From positions 1 through 13,127 of the forward strand of contig CAJLYG010000072.1 in NCBI GenBank assembly GCA_905210845.1: a stretch of 13,127 nt of DNA. The letters are read 5' to 3'. Positions 5,970 through 12,845 of this stretch are shown piece by piece (positions within the stretch are counted from its first letter, which is position 1; every line of letters begins with the position of its first letter). Origin of the DNA: an uncultured Prevotella sp. (GTDB lineage: Bacteria > Bacteroidota > Bacteroidia > Bacteroidales > Bacteroidaceae). The position numbers were made by a program, and so were the translations under genes. The notes below the pieces were generated by a model. That model was not told the origin of the DNA. It saw only the letters and a list, made by a program, of their open reading frames with translations, and ran no database searches.

Positions 5970-7455
5970 ATGCCTATTTTTGCAGGAGAAATGGTAAGAC
6001 CGTGTAAAGACATAGATAATGTTTTGCAGCAGATATGCCAGCGTCTGCGCAAACTTGAGAAGTCCGACTCCGAGAAGCCAGAGGAGATCGGGCGTCTGAA
6101 CCGCATCATCGACCAAAAGAATGTGGAGATACACAATCTGAAAACAGAGCTTGCCAATTCAAAAGCGCGTGTCAGTGAACTGGAATCACAACTGGGTGAA
6201 AATGACGGCAGTTCCCCTTCGTCGGACAAGTCGGAGAAGAACAGTAGCAATAGCAGCGTTCCGCCATCGAAGGAGAGCATTTTGGCGCATGAGCTTCGCC
6301 GGACAAAATCCCTCCGCAAACCGAGCGGAAGACCAAGCGACGGACAGTCAGGCCACAAGGGTAGTACTTTGCAGACAGTCTCTACTCCGGACAGGATTGT
6401 AAGGCATGAGCCTGAATGCTGCAAAGTGCTGCGGCCGACCTCTTGGAGATGTAAAATTCAGGAAAATCCGCAAGACTCAGGTTGTGGACATCAAGTTCGT
6501 CATGGAGACGACCGAGGAGCAATATTACGAGAAGGTGTGCGAGTGTGGCTGTGTGAACAACTGCGATGCTCCCAATTGCCGTATCAAATATGGCGACAGC
6601 CTCAGGGCGCTTATTACCTACCTCAGTGTGGTGCAGTGTATGCCATTCAAGAGGATTGCCGAGTTAATTTCTGATCTTTGTGCCCGGAAGATAAGCGAGG
6701 AAACCGTTCAGAACATCCTCAAGGAAAGCAGCAAAAAGGAATCCTCTGCATACGAGGAGATACGTAAGAAGGTGGAACTGTCACCGGTCGCAGGGGCAGA
6801 CGAGACTGGGGCTGCAGTCGGAAAGGAACTACACTGGAACTGGATATTCCAGACCGACCTCCTTACATACGTATACCAGATGAAGTCGAGGGGCATGGAG
6901 GCCATAGATTCCAAGTTTCCCAATGGTCTGCCCAACACGACGTTGGTAACAGACAGGCACCGCAGCTATTTCAATATGAAGGTCAAGAACCATCAGGTCT
7001 GCCTTGCGCATTTGTTGAGAAATGCAGAATATCTCAACGAACTGGACACTGAACAGGACTGGTCCCGACGATTCATCCATCTGATACGACAAGCCATCAA
7101 TATCAGGCGGAACCGGAAGATCACGCCAAGAAAGGTGAAAATCATAAAGACAAAAATGAAGAAACTTTTGGGTGAAAGCCTTACTCACCTTGACAATGAG
7201 TTTGAAAAATTCAAGAAGGGCATACTCAAAGTCCAAGAATATCTGTTCACGTTTCTATCCGATATGCACGTCCCTTATGACAACAATGCCAGCGAGCGTG
7301 GGGTGCGGAAAATAAAGATAAAACAGAAAGTCAGTGGATGTTTTCGAACTGATGGTGGTGCAGACGATTTTGCAAAGCTTCACTCCATTGCAGAAACTGC
7401 CATGAAGAATGGAAATTCGAAATTCAATGCAATTCTTGCTGTAGTACAACAGTAA
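5970..7455 (+). pseudogene. IS66-family transposase (TnpC), frameshifted
   Basis: The first frame (from 5970) gives an N-terminal leucine-zipper-like coiled coil (VLQQICQRLRKLEK through VSELESQLG) and a serine-rich linker, then GRPSDGQSGHKGSTLQTV. The second frame continues with CCGRPLGDVKFRKIRKTQVV, the zinc-finger and IS66 catalytic domain. The catalytic triad is intact: Asp in GADETG (6799-6801), Asp in VTDRHRSYF (6952-6954) and Glu in NASERGVRK (7294-7296). The join is at 6418-6433: skipping one G in GCAAAGTGCTGC gives HEPECCKCCGRPL, a sensible zinc-finger line, so a single inserted base explains the break. ATG 5970 or 5991 could be the start. IS66 tnpC is normally one ORF of about 500 residues, as this would be when repaired. 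Either a real inactivating mutation or a sequencing error is possible; the split right end would immobilise the element anyway. Confidence 0.85.
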
Positions 7456-7475
7456 GACGATTACTCATGCCCATA

Positions 7476-7483
7476 GGGGTGCT
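7476..7483 (+). repeat. inner part of the split IS66 right terminal repeat
   Basis: GGGGTGCT matches the reverse complement of IRL positions 5685-5692. After the CT the sequence changes to IS110 DNA (TCTATATG). Confidence 0.8.
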
Positions 7484-7488
7484 TCTAT

Positions 7489-7516
7489 ATGACATTTATC
7501 ATCCCTGCGCCACAGA
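7489..7516 (-). repeat. left arm of an imperfect inverted repeat inside the IS110 element
   Basis: On the minus strand TCTGTGGCGCAGGGATG (7516-7500) covers the last transposase codons and its stop, followed by ATAAATGTCAT. The partner arm, TCTGTAGCGCAGGGATG then GAAATGTTAT, is at 9042-9068 on the plus strand. The first 17 bases match at 16 positions. Confidence 0.7.
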
Positions 7517-8859
7517 GAGCTTGAGATTGAGTCTGTCTAGTGTTCTTTGGGCCATGATAATTTTTCTTTCAAGGAGTTGCTTTTCATCAAGTCCGACCTT
7601 GCTTTCGTCATAATGCTTCTTACTCACTACCATTGTATAGAATATTCTGGCAATCTTATTCGCGGTCGCTACAATAGTTTGCAGATGACCACCTTTGGAC
7701 TTCTGCCTCCTGAAATATATGCCGAGTCCCGTCTTGACACTTTTCACTGAGTTGGCACATAGACTGAACACCTGTCCGACTCTGTTCTTCTGCTTGGGCA
7801 CCTTGCTCGAGAGAAGTTTGCCACCTGAGATTTTGTTGTTCGGAACGAGGTTGCACCACTTGCAAAAGCTCTTGGCCGACGTGAACTTTTCTGTGAATCA
7901 GCTTCCTAGTTCCCCCATCAGTACTGCTAGCACACCAAGACTCATGCCCGGTATTTCCATGACGTTCACTCCCCACATGGAGAATGCATGCTTCTCCGCG
8001 TCAAAGGATATGGCATTTTTTTGGCCACCCGCTTTTTTGTCGCCGTATAGCCTTGCATGTCTGCGCCGCAACCATCCGTGTATTCGCCTAAAAGTCTGTC
8101 CATCTCCGCCTCGCAGTCGGCTATCTGGGTGTGGATGTACTTGTAGAGATCATAGGACTGCTTGAGCTCAAAGAGATGAACGACGTCCCAAGTGCCTTCG
8201 AGTGACTTCTCTATTGTTTCCTTGCTGGCCTTGCAGCGCGGGTCGACCAGTTGGACAAGCGACTTGGGGTCATGGTTGCCGTTCAGAATTGCCTCTATGA
8301 TGGCTTTGCCTGATTTGCCGAGAATGTCGCTGATGACGGTATCCACCTTGATGTTCATCAGCACAAGCGACTTCTGCATGTGCTGGACTTCCTTGCTGGC
8401 ACTGCGGAGCATGTTGTCACGGTGGCGGGCAAGCTCACGGATGCTACGGGCTGCGGCATCGGGGTGAAAACTCGGCTTGAGTAGCCCATAGCTGTGCATG
8501 AGCATTATCCACTCGGCATCCGCCTCGTCAATTTTCTTGCCAGAGACGTTCTTCACGTCCTTCGCATTGGCCAGAAGAACATCAAAACCTTTCTCCTCAA
8601 GGAAGAAATACAGGCCTACCCAGTAGGAACCTGTCGACTCCATCGCCACTGTGGTGATGCCACAGGCCTTGAGCCATGAGGCAATCTCCTCATAGTCGCA
8701 TGTGAAACTGCCGAAACAGCGGTTGTTTTCGCCATCACGGTCCTCGGGTACGCAGACTTGCATCTCACCATAGGCGATGTCTATGCCTGCCGCATTGGGA
8801 TTGACTATCTTCAGCTTCAAGCCATCCTTCGTTTTTTCCTTTTCTGCCTTACGTGCCAT
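7499..8859 (-). pseudogene. IS110-family transposase, broken by a frameshift and a stop
   Basis: The N-terminal part (from ATG 8859) carries the RuvC-like DEDD domain: Asp27 in AAGIDIAYGE, Glu74 in AMESTGSYW, and Asp111/Asp114 in KKIDEADAEW. The reading frame is lost at an A7 run (8016-8022, minus strand GCC-AAAAAAA-TGCC), and one more A restores it. The restored frame gives FDAEKHAFSMWGVNVMEIPG and SAKSFCKWCNLVPNNKISGG, then VPKQKNRVGQVFSLCANSVK: the C-terminal Transposase_20 domain with the IPGM and ISGG-LLSS blocks. A second lesion is an in-frame TGA at 7898-7900 (ELGS-stop-FTEKF), explained by one C-to-T change from CGA. Repaired length would be about 453 residues. The pieces collinearly cover the whole family, so this is one decayed gene, not several small ones. 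Confidence 0.88.
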
Positions 8860-9104
8860 AGCCTTTGATTATAAAACAGCAAGTCCGATGCTCCTAAAAC
8901 ATGTACTCTTCTATAAGGTCTCCAACAACCAATTATTACTCTACGAGCCGACGGGACCAAACTGAATGTTGGACTCGAAAGTCCATTGCCAATTATGGCC
9001 TACTTACTTGCCTGTGCAAAGGTAACTACTTTCCCAGTGAATCTGTAGCGCAGGGATGGAAATGTTATTTCCCGTTTTGCTCAGGGAAAGGCCCCGGTGG
9101 TGGA
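8860..9104 (-). ncRNA. candidate bridge RNA region of the IS110 element
   Basis: IS110-group elements carry a bridge RNA in the noncoding leader upstream of the transposase; it has one loop matching the target and one matching the element's own joined ends. This leader has no plausible gene. It contains a hairpin with stem TGGACT/AGTCCA and loop TTCG on the minus strand (8970-8985). It also contains TATAGAAG (8908-8915), identical on the minus strand to the element's right end plus core (7482-7489). Next to it GTTGTTGGA (8921-8929) can pair with seven of nine bases of the other end, TCCACCACC. The two candidate donor guides are only 5 bases apart, closer than expected for an internal loop with an apical stem, so the fold is not settled. 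Exact RNA ends are unknown. Confidence 0.4.
9042..9068 (+). repeat. right arm of the imperfect inverted repeat inside the IS110 element
   Basis: TCTGTAGCGCAGGGATG (9042-9058) followed by GAAATGTTAT pairs with the arm at 7489-7516. It lies in the 5' leader, about 36 bases from the element's transposase-upstream end. Confidence 0.7.
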
Positions 9105-9106
9105 CT

Positions 9107-9116
9107 GAGTAGTTAC
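9107..9116 (+). repeat. outer part of the split IS66 right terminal repeat
   Basis: GAGTAGTTAC, preceded by the CT core (9105-9106), completes the reverse complement of IRL 5675-5684. It marks the outer right end of the IS66 element. Confidence 0.8.
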
Positions 9117-9170
9117 TCAAACCGTAAAAAGATAGAAAAATATAAAATTAACTATTATTGTAGTTGTAAA

Positions 9171-9202
9171 TTTGGCTATTTTGTTTTCTTTTTATAAATT
9201 TG
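9171..9202 (+). promoter_or_regulatory. Bacteroidota-type promoter
   Basis: TTTG (9171-9174), a 20-base spacer and TAAATTTG (9195-9202) match the -33/-7 consensus TTTG and TAnnTTTG with ideal spacing. Transcription would start near 9208 and run towards the small ORF at 9269 and against the mnmE operon. The 409 bases from 8860 to 9268 hold no gene; they consist of the IS110 leader, the outer IS66 end and this AT-rich promoter region. Confidence 0.55.
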
Positions 9203-9268
9203 CAACGAGCTTACACAAAGATGATTTATCGATTGGGGTAAGTTTAAAAGTTTAATGTTTTAAATCTC

Positions 9269-9424
9269 ATGATTATGGATTTGGAAATTTTGGTTTCAGC
9301 TTCTGACAAGTTGACAGAAGAGTTAGAGGACATTCTTGGAGGAATCCGAGATCTTGACCAGAATACGAAAAAACCGCTGAATATCAGCGGTTTAATCCAA
9401 GTTGCTTCAAATTGGTTGAAGTAG
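9269..9424 (+). CDS. possible small protein of 51 residues, unknown function
   Basis: I do not recognise this ORF. It starts at ATG 9269 (or 9275) and encodes a soluble, acidic peptide: MIMDLEILVSASDKLTEELE, then DILGGIRDLDQNTKKPLNIS and a C-terminal amphipathic stretch GLIQVASNWLK. A promoter with full Bacteroidota consensus lies about 65 bases upstream on the same strand. No Shine-Dalgarno sequence is seen, which is normal in this phylum. Its 3' third overlaps the inverted repeat that serves as terminator for the convergent mnmE operon (the KPLNISGL codons form the stem). That overlap can mean either that the ORF is a chance reading of a terminator region or that terminator and coding DNA share sequence. 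It could also be the surviving 3' piece of a gene disturbed when the insertion sequences arrived, since no IS66 target duplication remains. Confidence 0.35.
   Translation: MIMDLEILVSASDKLTEELEDILGGIRDLDQNTKKPLNISGLIQVASNWLK
9368..9393 (-). terminator. Rho-independent terminator of the mnmE operon
   Basis: The perfect 10-base stem AAACCGCTGA/TCAGCGGTTT with loop ATA (9371-9393) is followed on the minus strand by TTTTTT (9373-9368). It lies about 54 bases after the mnmE stop codon and closes the four-gene minus-strand operon. On the plus strand only a TTT follows, so it is mainly a minus-strand terminator. Confidence 0.85.
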
Positions 9425-9446
9425 GTAAAGTCGTAAAAGGGTATTT

Positions 9447-10805
9447 TCACTTTCCTATGCAGAAGTGGGAGAAGATATTGTTAAGGACCTCTTGACTACA
9501 GATTTGTCCACCTGTGATTTCTCCTAATTGTTCAAGGCAGATTCTCAGGTCTTCTGATAGCAGGTCACCACTCAGTCCTTGATGCAGTCCCTGTATCACT
9601 CGGGAAATGCTATCATGAGCATGGATTAATGATTCGTAATGGCGGGCATTAGTGATAATGACATCATTTTCCGTTATCTCTGAGATATTTGCGGACTGAT
9701 AAATGGCTTCTTCTAACGCCTCAAGATTCTTGCCATATTTAGCACTTATAGAAAGATGAGGAACGAGCATGTCCTGCTTGTCATTCTTGTCGATTTTATT
9801 GAGGATGACGATCAATTTCTTCTTTTCCGTGCGCTTCCTTACGTCTTCGATCTCCCCTTGTGTTGGTGGCTCATCCACGAGCCATAGGATGATCGTAGCC
9901 TCTTCCATTTTCTGATAGGTGCGCTCTATCCCTAATTGCTCAACCGTGTCTTGGGTATGCCGGATCCCTGCTGTATCAATGAAACGAAATGTGATGCCGT
10001 GGATATCCGTTGTATCTTCAATAACATCCCTTGTCGTGCCATGGATATCACTTACGATGGCTCGATCCTCATGAAGGAGTTGGTTAAGCAATGTGCTTTT
10101 CCCAACATTTGTTTTACCTATGATGGCAACGGGTATGCCCTCTTTGAGTGCTTTTCCTGTTTGGAAAGAATGGGCGAGGTCAGTGATTCGCTTGTCAATC
10201 CTCTCTGCTAATTCAAGAAGGTCTTCTCTCTTGGCAAATTCAAGGTCTTCATGATCACTAAAATCCAATTCCAGTTCCAATAAAGAGGTCATTTTCAACA
10301 ACTGACTACGTAACTGAGAAAGTTCTCCACTAAAATGTCCCTTCAACTGGCTCAATGCCATTTGATGAGAAGCGCGATTGCTTGCCGATACCAAGTCAGC
10401 CACTGCCTCCGCTTGCGATAGATCCATCTTGCCATTCAGGAACGCGCGTTCAGTGTATTCGCCCGGTCTTGCCTGCCTTGCTCCCTGTTGGATGACAGTA
10501 TGAAGCACTTGTTGGAGGACATAGCGAGATCCATGGCAACTAATTTCTATGCTGTCTTCTCCAGTATAGGAATGAGGTGCACGAAAGACACTGATGAGGA
10601 CATCATCCAAAGGCGTCCCTTCTGAATCATTCAATGTACCATAATGAAGGGTATTGGGCTTGGCTTGAAGAAGGCTTTTGCCACTCATTGCGTGGAAGAT
10701 CCGGTCGGTAATGATGATCGAATCTGGACCGGAAAGCCGGATCACACCAATGGCGCCTCCTGCAGGAGTCGCCATCGCGCATATTGTATCGTTGCTAATT
10801 TGCAT
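9447..10805 (-). CDS. mnmE: tRNA uridine-5-carboxymethylaminomethyl modification GTPase MnmE
   Basis: MnmE, with MnmG, installs the carboxymethylaminomethyl group on U34 of certain tRNAs in the cytoplasm. From the start MQISNDTICAMATPAGG the protein is 452 residues, the family's normal length. The N-terminal TrmE domain has the tetrahydrofolate-binding fold (ATPAGGAIGVIRLSGP). The inserted G domain has G1 GKTNVGKST (230-238), G2 around HGTTRD, G3 DTAGIR (277-282) and G4 NKID (336-339). The C-terminal FCIGK carries the conserved catalytic cysteine (Cys450). A longer reading from 10850 would add 15 residues that overlap the upstream gene and lack family similarity, so ATG 10805 is preferred; it leaves just 1 base after the phosphorylase stop codon. 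It is the last gene of the operon and is followed by a terminator. Its 3' end is the border between core and accessory DNA. Confidence 0.97.
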   Translation of the reverse strand: MQISNDTICAMATPAGGAIGVIRLSGPDSIIITDRIFHAMSGKSLLQAKPNTLHYGTLNDSEGTPLDDVLISVFRAPHSYTGEDSIEISCHGSRYVLQQVLHTVIQQGARQARPGEYTERAFLNGKMDLSQAEAVADLVSASNRASHQMALSQLKGHFSGELSQLRSQLLKMTSLLELELDFSDHEDLEFAKREDLLELAERIDKRITDLAHSFQTGKALKEGIPVAIIGKTNVGKSTLLNQLLHEDRAIVSDIHGTTRDVIEDTTDIHGITFRFIDTAGIRHTQDTVEQLGIERTYQKMEEATIILWLVDEPPTQGEIEDVRKRTEKKKLIVILNKIDKNDKQDMLVPHLSISAKYGKNLEALEEAIYQSANISEITENDVIITNARHYESLIHAHDSISRVIQGLHQGLSGDLLSEDLRICLEQLGEITGGQICSQEVLNNIFSHFCIGK

Positions 10806-10806
10806 T

Positions 10807-11685
10807 TTAAATTCTATCCAGGACCTTTTGAATGAGGTCTTCCATCCCACCTTTATAATTTGGATTTGCTCCCTTGGCTACACGGTTTGCGATGACCAGA
10901 CAGCAGGTGGTCGCCTTATGTCCCATCAAACGTGACAGTCCTGCGATAGCACTACTCTCCATTTCAAAGTTGGTTATTTTATAACCTTCATATTCAAACG
11001 ACTCTATTTTCTTGTTTTGATCAGGATCGGCAAGGGGAACACGGAGTTCCCGACCTTGTGGACCGAAGAAACCGCCACATGAGATGGTAACACCTTTCAC
11101 CATGTCGTCCGCAGCAATCCGGGCTGTCAGCTCCTTGTCTTCATCGATGACATAGGGAGAGCAGAGTAGGGGATTCCAATGCATGTGCGCCTTGAATCTT
11201 TCTTCAAAATCCAAATCACATACCTCATTTCGCCCTGCATAGAAATTGAGGAGTCCATCAAATCCGATGCTCTTCTCACTGGCTATGAACGTGCCTACGG
11301 GTGTATAGGGTTGCAATCCCCCACAGGTACCGATCCTGACGAGGGTCAACTGCCGGAATTTGTCCTTTTCCTTCCTGGTCGTAAAATCGATATTAGCGAG
11401 TGCATCCAGTTCGTTGAGAACGATATCGATATTATCGCAACCGATGCCTGTACTTTGTGCCGTGATTCTCTTTCCTTTATAGGTACCTGTAACGGAATGG
11501 AACTCACGGCTTTGCACTTCGTCCTCGATATGTTCGAAATGGGAGACGATCATATTGATCCTGCCTGGATCACCTACGAGGATGACCTTATCGGCTAACT
11601 GTTCTGGTTTTAGATGCAGATGGAAAACACTTCCATCTGAATTGATGATCAACTCAGATTCTGCAAAATACTTGCTACTCATCAT
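10807..11685 (-). CDS. nucleoside phosphorylase (PNP/UDP family, uridine phosphorylase-like)
   Basis: The 292-residue protein belongs to the PNP_UDP_1 family, which cleaves nucleosides with phosphate to free base and ribose-1-phosphate in salvage. Visible family elements are the phosphate-binding VILVGDPGR (34-42), the QSTGIGCDN segment (77-85), RIGTCGG (117-123) and FEMESSAIAGL (240-250), whose glutamates hold the ribose. The region CGGFFGPQGR (203-212) lines the base pocket. Length fits the Bacteroidota uridine-phosphorylase-like branch, slightly longer than the enterobacterial enzyme. Substrate preference (uridine or a purine nucleoside) cannot be read with certainty. Two ATGs are available at the start (11685, 11682). 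The gene begins 5 bases after the PD40 gene and ends 1 base before mnmE, so it is inside the operon. Confidence 0.93.
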   Translation of the reverse strand: MMSSKYFAESELIINSDGSVFHLHLKPEQLADKVILVGDPGRINMIVSHFEHIEDEVQSREFHSVTGTYKGKRITAQSTGIGCDNIDIVLNELDALANIDFTTRKEKDKFRQLTLVRIGTCGGLQPYTPVGTFIASEKSIGFDGLLNFYAGRNEVCDLDFEERFKAHMHWNPLLCSPYVIDEDKELTARIAADDMVKGVTISCGGFFGPQGRELRVPLADPDQNKKIESFEYEGYKITNFEMESSAIAGLSRLMGHKATTCCLVIANRVAKGANPNYKGGMEDLIQKVLDRI

Positions 11686-11690
11686 CGGAT

Positions 11691-12842
11691 TTATTTAGTT
11701 ATTAATAGATTTTCCGTATTGCGGATCTGTTTCTCCTGATTATGGATTGCGATGCGCAACTGCTCCAGGTCTTTCTCTTCCTTCAATATGGAATTCCTTA
11801 ATTGATGATTTCCTTGATGGAAGTCGAGACGTTGCTGGTCAAGGCGTTGCGAACGAAGTGCCAAGTCTTTCTCCATCTTCTGAAGATCTTGAAAGAGTTG
11901 CTTGGCAGTAGATGACCTGAATTCGGAGAGATGGTGGTAGATAACGCGGTCATTGATGATGAAGTCAAAGGTATCAGCGGTCTTTTTGCCTTTGTTCCGT
12001 TCCTTTAAATTGGCAAGGCGAACCATGGCAGCAGCCCTGTTCCCAAACTTCCATGTATCCTTGATACTAAGAATTCGGGAATACTTCTCTATCTCCTCTT
12101 CCGTCATATTGTCTTGCTCAAAACTTTGTCGACTACTGGTAGGGACGAACGTATAGACACATACTTTGCCTTCAGGCTGACGCCGGTCTGTAACCAACCA
12201 TCCCAACGAATCGGGTTCATCAATGGCCAACAGATAGTCGTTGGCAGTTGAATTGAAAGGCAGCCCATAGTTGTCCGGATTATAGAAATGTCCCTTGTCG
12301 CTATCAAAGAGTGTCATGAAGATGTCACGACCTCCCATGCTGCTTTCCCCCTCTGCAGAAAAGAACAGGGTAATGCCATCTGTCATGAGGAATGGATAGT
12401 TCTCATTCTTGCATTCATTATCCAATTCTGTCAAGAGGGTAGGAGTGCCCCATTTGTTCCCAACCTTATCCATCGAATAGAGATGAGTCCCCGTGGTGTC
12501 ACCATCTGCAAAATAGCAGCGGGTACCAAATTCATTGGTATATACGGTTGACGGGACGGAGATCCTCTTGTTAAAGAATTGTTGGTAAGTCTGCAGCGTA
12601 CCCGATTCCTTACTAATAGGAATACTGCTCAGGAAATCATTCTTGTCAACGACGACGCTGTCAATAAACATGATCTTAGCCGTGGCTGGAATCATGGATT
12701 TATAGATTTTTATCCCAGGATTTTCAGTAACGGCAACAGTTCTTGGCTTGGCAACACGTGCCTTAGCCACCTTCCTCTTTTGAGCAAAGGAGAAGGTGGC
12801 GCATACAAACAATACGATAAGAAAGCAGTATCTATTCATCAT
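11691..12842 (-). CDS. secreted PD40-repeat protein with C-terminal coiled coil
   Basis: The 383-residue protein starts with a signal peptide (MMNRYCFLIVLFVCATFSFA, likely cleaved after Ala20), then a basic linker rich in Lys/Arg/Val. The middle has WD40-like PD40 segments, best seen at YPFLMTDGITLFFSAEGESS (149-168) with GGRDIFMTLFD, and the related NEFGTRCYFADGD (103-115). These are beta-propeller blades as in TolB and OmpA-linked envelope proteins. Residues from about 310 to 380 form a long charged coiled coil (KMEKDLALRSQRLDQQ and similar). The expected location is the periplasm or outer membrane. No OmpA peptidoglycan-binding domain is present. It lies 3 bases after the upstream reductase gene and 5 bases before the phosphorylase. 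Function is unknown; a structural or sensing role in the cell envelope is inferred. Confidence 0.85.
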   Translation of the reverse strand: MMNRYCFLIVLFVCATFSFAQKRKVAKARVAKPRTVAVTENPGIKIYKSMIPATAKIMFIDSVVVDKNDFLSSIPISKESGTLQTYQQFFNKRISVPSTVYTNEFGTRCYFADGDTTGTHLYSMDKVGNKWGTPTLLTELDNECKNENYPFLMTDGITLFFSAEGESSMGGRDIFMTLFDSDKGHFYNPDNYGLPFNSTANDYLLAIDEPDSLGWLVTDRRQPEGKVCVYTFVPTSSRQSFEQDNMTEEEIEKYSRILSIKDTWKFGNRAAAMVRLANLKERNKGKKTADTFDFIINDRVIYHHLSEFRSSTAKQLFQDLQKMEKDLALRSQRLDQQRLDFHQGNHQLRNSILKEEKDLEQLRIAIHNQEKQIRNTENLLITK

Positions 12843-12845
12843 GAA

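Larger units (their letters stand above)
7484..9104 (-). mobile_element. IS110-family element inserted in the IS66 right end
   Basis: Junctions were defined from the interrupted IS66 repeat. The left junction is GGGGTG-CT-TCTATATG (7476-7491), the right junction GGTGGTGGA-CT-GAGTAGTTAC (9096-9116). Only the dinucleotide CT (AG on the transposase strand) is shared, as expected for IS110 insertion at a two-base core. The element is about 1.62 kb, has no long true terminal repeats, and encodes a DEDD transposase on the minus strand with a 245-base 5' leader and only about 15 bases after the stop. That asymmetry fits the IS110 group, which keeps its RNA gene in the leader, rather than the IS1111 group. 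It is the younger of the two elements. Confidence 0.85.
5675..9116 (+). mobile_element. IS66-family element, interrupted by an IS110-family element
   Basis: The left end is GTAACTACTCAGCACCCC (5675-5692). The right end would be the reverse complement, and it is found in two pieces: GGGGTGCT at 7476-7483 and CTGAGTAGTTAC at 9105-9116. Removing the intervening IS110 DNA with one copy of the shared CT restores an 18-base perfect terminal inverted repeat and an element of 1819 bases. GTAA ends are usual for IS66. It carries only a tnpC-type transposase gene (frameshifted), as in single-gene IS66 elements. The 8-base flanks (5667-5674 AGCCCTAT, 9117-9124 TCAAACCG) do not match, so no target duplication remains; a later deletion or recombination next to the element is likely. 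Confidence 0.85.

Noticed and set aside
5906..6424. 172-codon minus-strand ORF opposite the IS66 transposase N terminus.
   Set aside because: It is the mirror of a coiled-coil and serine-rich coding region, rich in Ser/Leu, without motifs; the plus-strand frame has clear transposase features.
7656..7976. Minus-strand 106-codon ORF inside the IS110 region as a separate gene.
   Set aside because: It lies out of frame with the repaired transposase, which has convincing Transposase_20 similarity over the same DNA.
9022..9030. AGTAGTTAC on the minus strand of the IS110 leader, complementary to the IS66 end, as a bridge RNA target guide.
   Set aside because: The pairing stops three bases before the core and its strand polarity is opposite to that expected for a left target guide. 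With only nine bases it may be chance or a trace of another IS66-type end.
9447..10850. Longer mnmE reading starting at 10850.
   Set aside because: The extra 15 residues overlap the phosphorylase gene and do not resemble MnmE, whose N terminus is well matched by MQISNDTICAMATPAGG.
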